A stretch of DNA of 35,053 nucleotides from Clostridia bacterium (GTDB lineage: Bacteria > Bacillota > Clostridia > TANB77 > CAG-508): positions 1 through 35,053 of the forward strand of contig JAFRDD010000139.1 of assembly GCA_017404025.1 (NCBI GenBank), written 5' to 3'. The translations under genes and the position numbers were made by a program. Position 1 is the first letter of the stretch. The number at the start of each line of letters is the position of its first letter. The notes below the pieces were generated by a model. That model worked only from the letters and a program-made list of their open reading frames with translations. It ran no database searches and was not told the DNA's origin. Positions 26,539-33,539 of this stretch are shown piece by piece.

Positions 26539-27525
26539 TTAATTCATTTCCAATATCTCTGGTGTTATAAACATTATTACTACACTGCACAATTTTCCGT
26601 TTTCATCATATCCACAAATAGGATTATATATTCCATCTCCAAACCCAGTAGAGCACATCAATATCTTATTATTTGTATTTTCACTTTTCCATATTCCAAT
26701 ATTGTAATTTTCCTCAAACATTTTGCTCATATATTCATTATAAAAATTTTTTCCTTTGTTTTTTTTCTTCCATTCTTTATAGAATTTTCTATATTCTTCT
26801 TGTGCTGTTTTATCACAAATTGCACATAGTCCTGTATCAACTCCAACAACTTCCCATTCTTTTCCTTCAGGTTTTAAAATTTTATATTCAACAGCTTCTT
26901 TTCCACTTACAATAAGTTTTGCTGCAAATACTCTATCCCCCATTTCTTCTAATTCTTGTTCAGAAATAATTATTTTATAATCTCCTGGATTGATTTTTTC
27001 TTCCATAACATCCATTATTTTTTCTTCTTCACTCATATTATATGGATCTGATAATACTACTTTTCCAGATGAAAACATTATTTTTTCTGATTCTGTAATT
27101 CTAAATTTTTCAGGATTAAATAATTCTTTTACTATATTAACATCACAAGACATTTTGCTTATAAAATCCAAATTTTTTTCAAATGCTCTTTGAATAAATG
27201 GTTTGTATGGTTCAATTATTGCTTCATTTGTTGCAGTATTTACAAATAGTTTTTTCTCATCATCATACATAATTTCTGTCCCCACAGGCATTTCTATGAC
27301 ATTTTCTATACTTGGCTCTAGTTCAATTAATTCGGCAATAGTTATAGCAAATAAATTGTCTGAATTGCTTACATATTCTTCATCATCAAATTCAGATGAT
27401 ATTTCCCAACCAGAGTCATCGTCATTAATTGCTTCTTCTCTATAAAGCCATCTTAATTTTCTTTCTTTTGAGTATACAGATTTTGTAATTATACATTTTT
27501 TATTTAATAACCTTTTATCGAACAT
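26539..27525 (-). CDS. DUF2185 (Imm33-like) + DUF4241 two-domain protein
   Basis: A 328-aa cytoplasmic protein. Residues 1-100 resemble DUF2185/immunity protein Imm33: KCIITKSVYSK, WLYREEAINDDDSGWEIS, a DEEYVSNSDN segment and MPVGTEIMYDDE. Residues about 140-328 resemble DUF4241: SSGKVVLSDPYNMS, INPGDYKIIISEQE, VDTGLCAICDKTA and CSTGFGDGIYNPICGYDENGK. Both families turn up among polymorphic-toxin immunity proteins, but no toxin gene is adjacent, so this may be an orphan immunity gene or a housekeeping derivative. The ATG at 27525 is preferred (AGAGGAG 7 nt upstream) over a start 13 codons earlier. Domain names are from pattern memory. Confidence 0.78.
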   Translation of the reverse strand: MFDKRLLNKKCIITKSVYSKERKLRWLYREEAINDDDSGWEISSEFDDEEYVSNSDNLFAITIAELIELEPSIENVIEMPVGTEIMYDDEKKLFVNTATNEAIIEPYKPFIQRAFEKNLDFISKMSCDVNIVKELFNPEKFRITESEKIMFSSGKVVLSDPYNMSEEEKIMDVMEEKINPGDYKIIISEQELEEMGDRVFAAKLIVSGKEAVEYKILKPEGKEWEVVGVDTGLCAICDKTAQEEYRKFYKEWKKKNKGKNFYNEYMSKMFEENYNIGIWKSENTNNKILMCSTGFGDGIYNPICGYDENGKLCSVVIMFITPEILEMN

Positions 27526-27554
27526 AACAACGCTCCTCTCATTCAATTTTACAT

Positions 27555-27583
27555 ATTTTATCATATTTCTACAATATATTCAA
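27555..27583 (-). promoter_or_regulatory. Sigma-A promoter of the DUF2185/DUF4241 gene
   Basis: Minus strand: TTGAAT, 17-nt spacer, TAAAAT, about 30 nt upstream of the ATG at 27525. Divergent to the engB promoter 20 nt away. Confidence 0.72.
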
Positions 27584-27602
27584 TATTATGTAATTTTTTT
27601 GT

Positions 27603-27631
27603 TTGAAATATATTATTTTTTATGTTAAAAT
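27603..27631 (+). promoter_or_regulatory. Sigma-A promoter of engB
   Basis: TTGAAA, 17-nt spacer, TAAAAT, about 32 nt before the engB ATG. Confidence 0.78.
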
Positions 27632-27662
27632 ATATATATTATAAAGATAGGAGAAATAATAT

Positions 27663-28245
27663 ATGATAGTTAAAAACCCTAAATTCGAAATTTCAGCAGT
27701 TAGTCCCAAACAATACCCCACAAATAATTTACCAGAAATAGTTTTAGTTGGAAAATCAAATGTTGGAAAATCTAGTTTTGTTAATACCATGATAAATAGA
27801 AAAAAACTTGCAAGGACCAGTAGTGAACCTGGAAAAACTCGTCAAATAAATTTTTATAATATTGATAATTCTTTTTACTTTGTAGATTTACCACGGTTAT
27901 GGATATAGCAAAATGTCAAAAAAAGAACAAGAACAGGTTGGAAAATTTATTGAAGAATATTTATTTCATAGAAAAGAAATTTCTTTAATTGTATTTTTAG
28001 TTGATATTAGACATAAGCCGACAAGTAACGACAAATTAATGTATAATTATGTTATTTCTGCAGGATTACCTTTTATTATAATTGCTAATAAAGCTGACAA
28101 AATAGCAATTACAAAAGTAGATGATGCTACAAAATCAATTCAAAACGAATTAAATCCTATAGGCGATATAGTAACGCTTCCCTTTTCATCTGAAAGAAAA
28201 ATTTATAAAGATGAAGTATGGAAAATTATAGAACAATATATTTAA
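27663..28245 (+). pseudogene. engB: Ribosome-biogenesis GTPase EngB (YsxC), one-base frameshift
   Basis: EngB/YsxC is a TRAFAC GTPase for 50S assembly, essential in Bacillus subtilis. The first frame (27663-27908) has G1 [11 protein letters not shown] (about 29-39) and [12 protein letters not shown], and then reads DLPRLWI and stops. Dropping one base near 27894 (CCACGGTTAT to CCAGGTTAT) restores [16 protein letters not shown], the G3 motif, and joins the second frame, which has G4 IANKADK, G5 PFSSER and a normal end. The repaired product is about 194 aa, the family length. AGGAGA precedes the ATG. Everything else is intact, so this may be a sequencing or assembly error, a very recent mutation or, less likely, recoding. 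Confidence 0.92.
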
Positions 28246-28277
28246 ATAGCAATTACATATTAATAACTTTCAAAAAA

Positions 28278-28327
28278 TAAAATAAGAATTTAAAGTAGCT
28301 TTCACTTAACTTTAAATTCTTATTTTT
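28278..28327. terminator. Bidirectional terminator between engB and dgkA
   Basis: A long stem (AATAAGAATTTAAAG and its complement) with a loop of about 14 nt, and T/A runs on both sides, lies between convergent genes. The right arm overlaps the dgkA stop. Confidence 0.85.
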
Positions 28328-28688
28328 ATTTATTAAATAGTAAAAATATTTTAGGAACAAAAATTATTAATCCAATAACAATAGATACGATTGTATTTAT
28401 TAATACTGCACCAGCTGATATATCCTTTGCCTTTTTAGCATTTTCATTTTTTTTAGGCATAGCTAAATCTACTGTAATTTCTATTGCTGTATTAATCAAT
28501 TCTGATGCTATGACTAGACCAAATAAAATAACACATATTATCCATTCTTGCGCATTAATTTTTAATAAAATTCCTACAACAATCACAATTACCATTATAG
28601 CTACGTGAACTTTCATATTTTTTTCTTCTTTAAAAGCAGTTAATATTCCACAAATAGCATATTTAAAACTATTTATTAATTTTTTCAT
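28326..28688 (-). CDS. dgkA: Diacylglycerol/undecaprenol kinase family protein
   Basis: Small membrane kinase of the DgkA family. In Gram-positives the usual substrate is undecaprenol, recycling the lipid carrier for wall synthesis. The 120 residues have three membrane segments; the signature is SELINTAIEITVDLAMPKKNENAKKAKDISAGAVL (split; about 62-96) with catalytic Glu and AKDISAGAV. The start is 1 nt after the DUF951 stop, so it is translationally coupled and is the last gene of gltX-DUF951-dgkA. Confidence 0.93.
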   Translation of the reverse strand: MKKLINSFKYAICGILTAFKEEKNMKVHVAIMVIVIVVGILLKINAQEWIICVILFGLVIASELINTAIEITVDLAMPKKNENAKKAKDISAGAVLINTIVSIVIGLIIFVPKIFLLFNK

Positions 28689-28689
28689 A

Positions 28690-28875
28690 TTAGCTATCTC
28701 CTTCTATTTTCTTTGTTATCGCCTTCATTGCCTTTTCTCTTGGAAGAACAACTATATGTCCACACCCTTCGCATTGTAATTTAAAATCAACTCCAATTCG
28801 TGTTATTTTCCACAATTTGCTTCCACATGGATGTTGTTTTTTTGTTCTCACAATATCTCCGATATCATATTCCAT
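28690..28875 (-). CDS. DUF951 family small zinc-ribbon-like protein
   Basis: A 61-aa protein. YDIGDIVRTKKQHPCGSKLW and GVDFKLQCEGCGHIVVLPRE carry one HPCG and one CxGC pair that could bind a metal. This is the typical DUF951 pattern, a family widespread in Firmicutes with no assigned function. It starts 9 nt after the gltX stop and ends next to dgkA. Confidence 0.9.
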   Translation of the reverse strand: MEYDIGDIVRTKKQHPCGSKLWKITRIGVDFKLQCEGCGHIVVLPREKAMKAITKKIEGDS

Positions 28876-28884
28876 TCTTTCACC

Positions 28885-30537
28885 CTACTTAATTTTAGCC
28901 ATTGCAAATCTTTTAGCAATTCTATCTCTTCCTAAAATTTTCATTATCTCATACATATCAGGGGTATTAGTTCTGTCTGTTAATGCAATTCTTAAAACTG
29001 TACTAACATCTCCAACATGAGCTTTATATTTGTCCGGATTTGCCTTGAACTCTTTTACTTCAGTTGCATATCCCATCTTGCCAGCTAATTCTTTTATCTT
29101 ATCAAACCATTGTTGTTTATCATCATTGTCGTCATAATATTTTTCTATGTATAAATCTAATATTTGATTTACAGATTCTTTATCATTAATAACCTGATAT
29201 TCATATTTATGTTCTTTACTCTCAAATACTTCATCATACATATATTCAATATTTTCTAAAACATCAGACCATTTAGCAATATCTTTTCTTGGCTTTTTAT
29301 TTCCTCTTTCAATCCCAAAAACTTTTAAAGCATATTCTTTATTTTCTAAAATTTTATTTAATTCTTCATTATATTTTGATGCCCATTCTTTTGATTTTTC
29401 ATAAACTTCTTCAGCTGTCATTCTAGAAATAACAATTTTAGATACATCTAACAATTTAACCATATCAAAAAGCGCACCACTTACACTCATCTTGTTTAAT
29501 TGAAAATCAAACTCTTCTATATCTTTATCTGGATTTGCTCTTCTCCAATTTTCAAAACTTGAATTAGCAATATTTAATAAGTACTCTTTTACTGATTGAG
29601 CAGGTATCCCTTCTTCAAGATAATAACTTGTTGCTGCTTCTGCATCTTTTCTTTTACTTATTTTTCTTTTATTTCCATTGTCATTTTTTAATAAAGTTGG
29701 TGTATGTGCATATTTAGGAGCTTTAAATCCTATTTCTTGGAATAATTGTAAATGTAATGGTACAGAAGATAACCACTCATCTCCCCTTGTCACATGTGTT
29801 GTTCCCATTAAGTGGTCATCAACGATATGTGCAAAATGATAAGTTGGAAGTCCGTCTGCTTTTATAATTACAATATCTTGATCATTTTCTGGAAATTCTA
29901 CATTTCCTTTTATTACATCTTTATGTTTTATTTTTCTATCTTCTCGTCCTGGTGATTTAAATCTTATAATATATTTTTCTCCATTTTTAATTTTTTCTGC
30001 TGCTTCTTCTACTGGAAGAGTTCTATATTTAGCCCATACTCCGTAATATCCTGGTCTTATCTTAGCTGCTGTTTGCTTTTCTCTAATTTCATCTAATTCT
30101 TCTTGAGAACAAAAACATGGATAAGCCTTACCTTGTTCAATCATATATTTAGCATAAGCTTGATATATTTCTTTTCTTAAAGATTGTTTATATGGTCCAT
30201 AATTTCCTTCCCATTCATTTTCTGTTGTCATACCCTCATCTGGTAGAACATCAAAATCTTTCATAGATCTTATTATTTGAGCAATTCCACCTTCAACTTC
30301 TCTTTTTTGATCTGTATCTTCAATTCTTACATAAAAAACTCCATTTGATCTTTTAGCTGCAATTTTATCTATTAAAGCTTGATAAATTGTCCCTATATGA
30401 ACATTTCCAGTTGGACTTGGAGCCACTCTTAAAACCATTGCACCTTCAGGCAAATCTCTTTTGGGATACTTTTCTTCATAATAACTTATTTCCTTGCTAT
30501 CAGGAAATATTAAATCTGCTAAATCTTTATAATTCAT
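28885..30537 (-). CDS. gltX: Glutamyl-tRNA synthetase
   Basis: Class I synthetase. Seen: LRVAPSPTGNVHIGTIYQAL (about 36-55) with the HIGH-type motif HIGT, FYVRIEDTDQKREVEGG, LPTYHFAHIVDDHLMGTTHVTRG (split) and the KMSKS-type motif KRKISKRKDAEA (about 290-301). 550 aa is long for GltX; this longer type occurs in some Clostridia. AGGAGAG precedes the ATG. Immediately upstream are a palindromic unit and the transposase gene, so the closest promoters are inside or beyond that cassette (31413-31441 and 31553-31581). Confidence 0.96.
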   Translation of the reverse strand: MNYKDLADLIFPDSKEISYYEEKYPKRDLPEGAMVLRVAPSPTGNVHIGTIYQALIDKIAAKRSNGVFYVRIEDTDQKREVEGGIAQIIRSMKDFDVLPDEGMTTENEWEGNYGPYKQSLRKEIYQAYAKYMIEQGKAYPCFCSQEELDEIREKQTAAKIRPGYYGVWAKYRTLPVEEAAEKIKNGEKYIIRFKSPGREDRKIKHKDVIKGNVEFPENDQDIVIIKADGLPTYHFAHIVDDHLMGTTHVTRGDEWLSSVPLHLQLFQEIGFKAPKYAHTPTLLKNDNGNKRKISKRKDAEAATSYYLEEGIPAQSVKEYLLNIANSSFENWRRANPDKDIEEFDFQLNKMSVSGALFDMVKLLDVSKIVISRMTAEEVYEKSKEWASKYNEELNKILENKEYALKVFGIERGNKKPRKDIAKWSDVLENIEYMYDEVFESKEHKYEYQVINDKESVNQILDLYIEKYYDDNDDKQQWFDKIKELAGKMGYATEVKEFKANPDKYKAHVGDVSTVLRIALTDRTNTPDMYEIMKILGRDRIAKRFAMAKIK

Positions 30538-30589
30538 TTTTCTCTCCTTTTTTCATTTTTTCAACAGGGACGGTCCTTTTTGAAAATTT

Positions 30590-31330
30590 TTATTTTATAA
30601 TTTTGTATACTTCATATCTAGACAAATTAAAAAATTTGCATAATTTGCTAATCGGTATACTTTCTTCGAAATATAATTTTTTTACAAATTTATGTGGCAT
30701 TTTTTTACTTAGTTGCATTCCTTTCATATCTATATCTATAAGTTCCTTAAGTTTTTTATTATAATCAATATTCTCTATATAATCAATAAAATCACCATTA
30801 TTATAATTTTTATGAATTTCATCAAATATCTTTATACAATTCTCCTTGCTTCCAAAAGTCAAGTTTATTATTTGTTCTCCAATAGTTCCATCAATATAAC
30901 TATTATAGCTAGAATATTTGTATTCACTAGGATGCACAACCATTGCAACTTTTACTGGATTATTATGAATATATGCTATACAATTTATTAAATGTTTCCT
31001 ATCTTTTATTGTTTCGCTTTCAAATCTATTCCTAAATACTACTCCAACACGATTTTGATTTTGATTATAATACATAGAAAATGCTGTATCTACGCTTTTC
31101 ATAAATTTTGACATTTGTTCTATATTTTCTGTATAGATTAATAAATGCGCATGATTATTCATAATGCAATATGCTAATAAATTCACATTGCACTTTTTTA
31201 AATTAAAAAAAATTAATTCATGGTATTTCCTCATATATTTATCAGTATTAAATATATATTCTTTATTTACACCTTGAACCATAATATGAAAGTAATTTGC
31301 TTTTAGGTTTTTTCTTGAAGTTCTTGACAA
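30590..31330 (-). CDS. REP-associated (Y1/HUH) tyrosine transposase, TTG start
   Basis: A 246-aa single-strand DNA transposase of the IS200-like Y1 superfamily. Seen: SRTSRKNLKANYFHIMVQG with NKEYIF, the metal-binding HUH motif NNHAHLLIY (about 58-66), MSKFMKSVDTAFSMYYN with candidate catalytic tyrosines, GVVFRNRFESE and AYIHNNPVKVAMV (about 119-131), the last typical of RAYT-type proteins. The C-terminal 90 residues end in a helix-turn-helix-like ESIPISKLCKFFNLSRYEVY, plausibly for recognising the palindrome. TTG at 31328-31330 is chosen: AAAGGAG is 12 nt upstream and the family begins about here. Upstream in-frame sequence is leader-like. It looks intact. Confidence 0.9.
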   Translation of the reverse strand: MSRTSRKNLKANYFHIMVQGVNKEYIFNTDKYMRKYHELIFFNLKKCNVNLLAYCIMNNHAHLLIYTENIEQMSKFMKSVDTAFSMYYNQNQNRVGVVFRNRFESETIKDRKHLINCIAYIHNNPVKVAMVVHPSEYKYSSYNSYIDGTIGEQIINLTFGSKENCIKIFDEIHKNYNNGDFIDYIENIDYNKKLKELIDIDMKGMQLSKKMPHKFVKKLYFEESIPISKLCKFFNLSRYEVYKIIK

Positions 31331-31412
31331 TATTAACACTATCTCCTTTGCTTTTAATAATAATAATTGCCCCCTAAAAAGCTTTTCCCCCCATAAAGCC
31401 TCTTTGCAAAAC

Positions 31413-31441
31413 ATTTTAACATAATATAAAACGTTTTTCAA
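31413..31441 (-). promoter_or_regulatory. Sigma-A promoter of the transposase gene
   Basis: Minus strand: TTGAAA, 17-nt spacer, TAAAAT, inside the cassette. It gives an 80-nt G-rich leader before the TTG start. Together with the next promoter and the 31509-31671 spacer it accounts for the gene-free stretch 31331-31671. Confidence 0.8.
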
Positions 31442-31552
31442 GGTATATATATAAATTATGTTATCTTTTTTCACAATTATTTTCAAAAAGGACCGTCCCT
31501 GTTGAAAAAACTTATGTTAAATTTCCATAATAATTGGTATTATCATTAACCG

Positions 31553-31581
31553 ATTTTATCAAGTTTCTTGTATTTTGTCAA
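31553..31581 (-). promoter_or_regulatory. Strong sigma-A promoter upstream of the cassette
   Basis: Minus strand: TTGACA, 17-nt spacer, TAAAAT, pointing into the cassette. No gene starts between it and the palindrome at 31508. A dyad AATNGGT / ACCNATT lies just downstream of the -10. It is a good candidate for the original gltX promoter. Confidence 0.8.
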
Positions 31582-31671
31582 GCTCTTGGTATTCGTTGAT
31601 TTGCTCACTTTTTTATTTTTTTCAAAAACCTCCTAAAACTTTTTAAAACTCGCCCCGTTATCAACAAAATA

Positions 31672-31791
31672 TCAACAAACATTTATTTTTTGTAATTCTT
31701 CTTTACTAAAATAATCATCTTCTTTATTTAATTGTTTTTTTATTTTTTGATATTTTTCTTCTTCTATAAATACTATTACATCTTCTACCAT
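31672..31791 (-). CDS. Small acidic protein of unknown function
   Basis: 39 aa: MVEDVIVFIEEEKYQKIKKQ and a C-terminal half KEEL-rich stretch. The ATG at 31791 has GGGGGA about 9 nt upstream; a longer frame opens further upstream but without a ribosome site. It is rich in Glu/Lys and probably helical. It resembles no family I know. It follows the broken HTH gene on the same strand and shares an upstream 14-nt box (31835-31848) with it, which supports expression. Confidence 0.55.
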   Translation of the reverse strand: MVEDVIVFIEEEKYQKIKKQLNKEDDYFSKEELQKINVC

Positions 31792-31834
31792 TTTTTTATT
31801 CCCCCTATTCACAGATAAAATAATATATCTGTTA

Positions 31835-31848
31835 TCCTCTATGGTGGA
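31835..31848. promoter_or_regulatory. Putative operator box, copy 1
   Basis: TCCTCTATGGTGGA, one base different from the perfect dyad at 32150-32163. It lies upstream of the 39-aa gene, next to a separate dyad CAGATA / TATCTG (31812-31831). It may bind the product of the adjacent HTH gene. Confidence 0.5.
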
Positions 31849-31897
31849 AATTTTATAAAATGACTTTTTTCTTATACAAGAAATAAAAAGCAATACT

Positions 31898-32100
31898 TTA
31901 TTGTATTACTTTATATAAATCATCTACTTTTACATTCAGTACTTGTGCAATACGCACTAATACTGATATAGTAGGTTCTTTTTCATTCTTTTCTATATAA
32001 TTCAAGTGTGAACTTGATATTCCTGTTAGTCTTGATAGTTGCTGTAAACTTATTCCGTCTTTTCTTCCTTATATCTTTCAATAAAATCTCTATTCTCATA
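31898..32100 (-). pseudogene. XRE-type HTH regulator with a one-base frameshift
   Basis: An ATG at 32100 with GGGTGG upstream opens MRIEILLKDIRKK and then runs out of frame. After a one-base shift in the A-rich run near 32065-32070 the frame continues DGISLQQLSRLTGISSSHLNYIEKNEKEPT, then ISVLVRIAQVLNVKVDDLYKVIQ and a TAA at 31898. The second part is a textbook XRE/Cro helix-turn-helix. The shifted frame has a stop just upstream and no start, so as it stands no intact repressor is made, unless slippage in the run of four A rescues it. Repaired length is 67 aa. Confidence 0.82.
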
Positions 32101-32115
32101 CTTTCCACCCTTTTT

Positions 32116-32163
32116 AGTATGTTCAAATTTTCTTATAACATACTTTTTGTCCACTATGGTGGA
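32116..32163. promoter_or_regulatory. Putative operators of the HTH gene
   Basis: Two dyads lie upstream of the HTH gene: AGTATGTT / AACATACT (arms 32116-32123 and 32137-32144) and TCCACTATGGTGGA (32150-32163, 5-bp arms). The latter recurs with one change at 31835-31848. This is consistent with autoregulation by an XRE repressor. Confidence 0.55.
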
Positions 32164-32189
32164 AAAGTGCTATTTTCTTATATGAAATT

Positions 32190-32213
32190 AAAAAACGAGG
32201 CATTACACCTCGT
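32190..32213 (-). terminator. Terminator of the 57-aa gene
   Basis: Minus strand: ACGAGG / CCTCGT stem, 7-nt loop, run of T. It includes the stop codon of the 57-aa gene. Confidence 0.8.
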
Positions 32214-32376
32214 TTGCTAATCGAATTATCTTTCTAAAGTTTCTTGTTCTACTTATGTATTTTAAACTTTCTAAACTCAATATCAAATAACTTCTCACTA
32301 ATTTAGTATATTCCTTCTCGTTTTTTATGTTTAATTCTTTTATCATTTGTAAGGATTTAATATAATATTTTTGCAT
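32203..32376 (-). CDS. 57-aa protein of unknown function
   Basis: The frame reads MQKYYIKSLQMIKELNIKNE, then KEYTKLVRSYLILSLESLKY and ISRTRNFRKIIRLANEV. AAAGGAGATG lies 7 nt before the ATG, a candidate TATAAT is about 16 nt further upstream, and a terminator overlaps the stop, so it is a complete monocistronic unit. The product is basic and predicted helical. No family is known to me; similar short helical proteins accompany XRE regulators in mobile islands, which is an impression only. Confidence 0.75.
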   Translation of the reverse strand: MQKYYIKSLQMIKELNIKNEKEYTKLVRSYLILSLESLKYISRTRNFRKIIRLANEV

Positions 32377-32446
32377 ACTATCATCTCCTTTGATTATAGT
32401 ATACCATATTATGTTAATTAAGTGTGTCGAAACCTGTCGAGAGATT

Positions 32447-32473
32447 AAAAAAAGAACTATGGCTAGTTCTTCT
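32447..32473 (-). terminator. Terminator of the DUF3467 / HPE / DUF2283 operon
   Basis: Minus strand: AAGAACTA / TAGTTCTT stem with a 4-nt loop followed by seven T, just after the DUF2283 stop. Confidence 0.88.
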
Positions 32474-32478
32474 TTTTC

Positions 32479-32721
32479 TTATATTTTTATTTTAGCTAAA
32501 TCAAATACTTTAGGTATATTTATTTTTTCTTTTTTATTTAGTCTGTCCTTATAGTCTATTATTGTTACCCCTACAATTTCTCCAGTTTTTATATCTTTCC
32601 TTATTAAAATACCTTCTTCTATTTCTTGCGTAATAGCAGGTTTTGGCTCTCCTATGCTTAAATATAAAATGTCTTCATCTATATCATAATCATATTTTAT
32701 TGTTGTATCTAACATAAACAT
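32479..32721 (-). CDS. DUF2283 family protein, possible antitoxin
   Basis: An 80-aa protein: IKYDYDIDEDILYLSIGEP, then PAITQEIEEGILIRKDIKTG and EIVGVTIIDYKDR, the full DUF2283 pattern. The ATG at 32721 (GAGGTGGTG upstream) is preferred over a GTG three codons earlier. It overlaps the end of the upstream gene by 32 nt in another frame, which implies tight translational coupling. Genes of this family are often found beside small nuclease-like genes, so an antitoxin role is proposed by context, not shown. Confidence 0.88.
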   Translation of the reverse strand: MFMLDTTIKYDYDIDEDILYLSIGEPKPAITQEIEEGILIRKDIKTGEIVGVTIIDYKDRLNKKEKINIPKVFDLAKIKI

Positions 32722-33049
32722 AGTCACCACCTCTTTCTAAATTTTCAGAATAATAACTAGTTTTAACATATCCATTTTGTTCGCTATCATATTCTACTAT
32801 TACATTATTATACTCAGAAATTTCATTTTTATTTGTTTTTCTTACAAAATGGTTTCTTATATCAGGAAACCTTTTAGCTTTATATATAAAATTAGGATTT
32901 TTTACAGTTTCTTCTATATCATTTTCATGTCCAAGCATTTCTGGGTGATGCAATATTATATGATTCAAAAAGTTTTCTTGTGTCAATATAACGGTATCAT
33001 TCAAAACACTTTCCGTCTCGAATACAAAATTATTATTTTTATTTTCCAT
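32690..33049 (-). CDS. Small protein with HPE motif, possible RelE/barnase-like nuclease
   Basis: 119 aa. The segment LTQENFLNHIILHHPEMLGH (about 22-41), then ENDIEETVKNPNFIYKAKR, IRNHFVRK and a VIVEYDSEQNGYVKTSYY strand pair, recalls the phage-Barnase-EndoU-ColicinE5/D-RelE-like (PBECR) or DUF4258 nucleases. In those families a conserved H-x(n)-HPE helix precedes two beta strands. If so, the histidines and arginines above are candidate active-site residues. It is co-transcribed with DUF3467 (1-nt gap) and DUF2283 (overlap). Family assignment is tentative. Confidence 0.8.
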   Translation of the reverse strand: MENKNNNFVFETESVLNDTVILTQENFLNHIILHHPEMLGHENDIEETVKNPNFIYKAKRFPDIRNHFVRKTNKNEISEYNNVIVEYDSEQNGYVKTSYYSENLERGGDYVYVRYNNKI

Positions 33050-33050
33050 A

Positions 33051-33305
33051 TTATTTACCTTCTACTTTATTAATACCATTTGGGTTTATGTTGATTTTTC
33101 TAGTATTATCCTCAAAATTCTGTATTGCTTGCTGTAACATAAGCATTGTTAATTTAGCCTGTTCTGGAGAAAATATAATTTCACATAATGGTTCTGTTCC
33201 GTTTTTATCTTTAAAATTAGCTATTAGTTTTAAATCTACATTTGTCACTTCAATCCCTGTTGAATTGCAATAATATCTTTTGTCGTTTTTTATTTGTTCA
33301 TTCAT
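33051..33305 (-). CDS. DUF3467-like protein
   Basis: 84 aa. It has YYCNSTGIEVTNVDLKLIAN, LCEIIFSPEQAKLTMLMLQQ and AIQNFEDNTRKIN, which follow the DUF3467 pattern of a strand with an N-x-(V)-x-(V/T)-x3-D motif, a strand and the SP-x-QAK-x3-LL helix. Function is unknown. The ATG at 33305 has GGAGG 10 nt upstream; a longer frame adds 19 hydrophobic residues without a ribosome site. First gene of the three-gene operon. Confidence 0.82.
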   Translation of the reverse strand: MNEQIKNDKRYYCNSTGIEVTNVDLKLIANFKDKNGTEPLCEIIFSPEQAKLTMLMLQQAIQNFEDNTRKININPNGINKVEGK

Positions 33306-33333
33306 AAATATAATTCCTCCTATCTCTTTGAAT

Positions 33334-33362
33334 ATTATATCATAAATTTTACATAATATCAA
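33334..33362 (-). promoter_or_regulatory. Sigma-A promoter of the DUF3467 operon
   Basis: Minus strand: TTGATA, 17-nt spacer, TATAAT, about 30 nt upstream of the ATG at 33305. A second TTGACA-N17-TATCTT lies further upstream. Confidence 0.78.
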
Positions 33363-33495
33363 ATTTGTATAATTTTCACTTTCAAGATACCATTTACACC
33401 AAAATTTGTCAATATGATTTTAAAAACTCGTATCAGAATCGTTTTTAAGCCATTTAAATATTTTAGGTAACAAGTTATATTACTTGTTTTTGCAA

Positions 33496-33535
33496 TAAAA
33501 AAAGAGGTAGACTAGAAATTAATCTAATCTACCTT
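33496..33535 (-). terminator. Terminator of the peptidase gene
   Basis: Minus strand: AGGTAGA / TCTACCT stem extended by imperfect pairs, followed by seven T, 5 nt after the stop codon. Confidence 0.82.
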
Positions 33536-33539
33536 TATT

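Larger units (their letters stand above)
30558..31508 (-). mobile_element. RAYT cassette: transposase gene flanked by inverted 29-nt palindromes
   Basis: Units 30558-30586 (plus) and 31480-31508 (minus) are exact reverse complements (arms TTTTCAA / TTGAAAA, core GGGACGGTCC). They bracket a Y1 transposase gene with its own promoter, 951 nt in all. The same palindrome occurs eight more times in the window without a transposase. This matches REP-associated tyrosine transposases, which are flanked by REP sequences and are thought to scatter them. Confidence 0.88.

Noticed and set aside
28817..30764. Plus-strand frames opposite gltX and the transposase
   Set aside because: Mirror frames without ribosome sites. 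The minus strand carries clear synthetase and HUH motifs.
30590..31486. 298-aa start for the transposase
   Set aside because: The first 52 residues are unlike the family and cover the promoter and leader at 31413-31441. The TTG at 31330 has a ribosome site and matches the family N-terminus.
32008..32220. 70-aa plus-strand frame in the island
   Set aside because: It is the reverse strand of the broken HTH gene and its operator region, and has no ribosome site.
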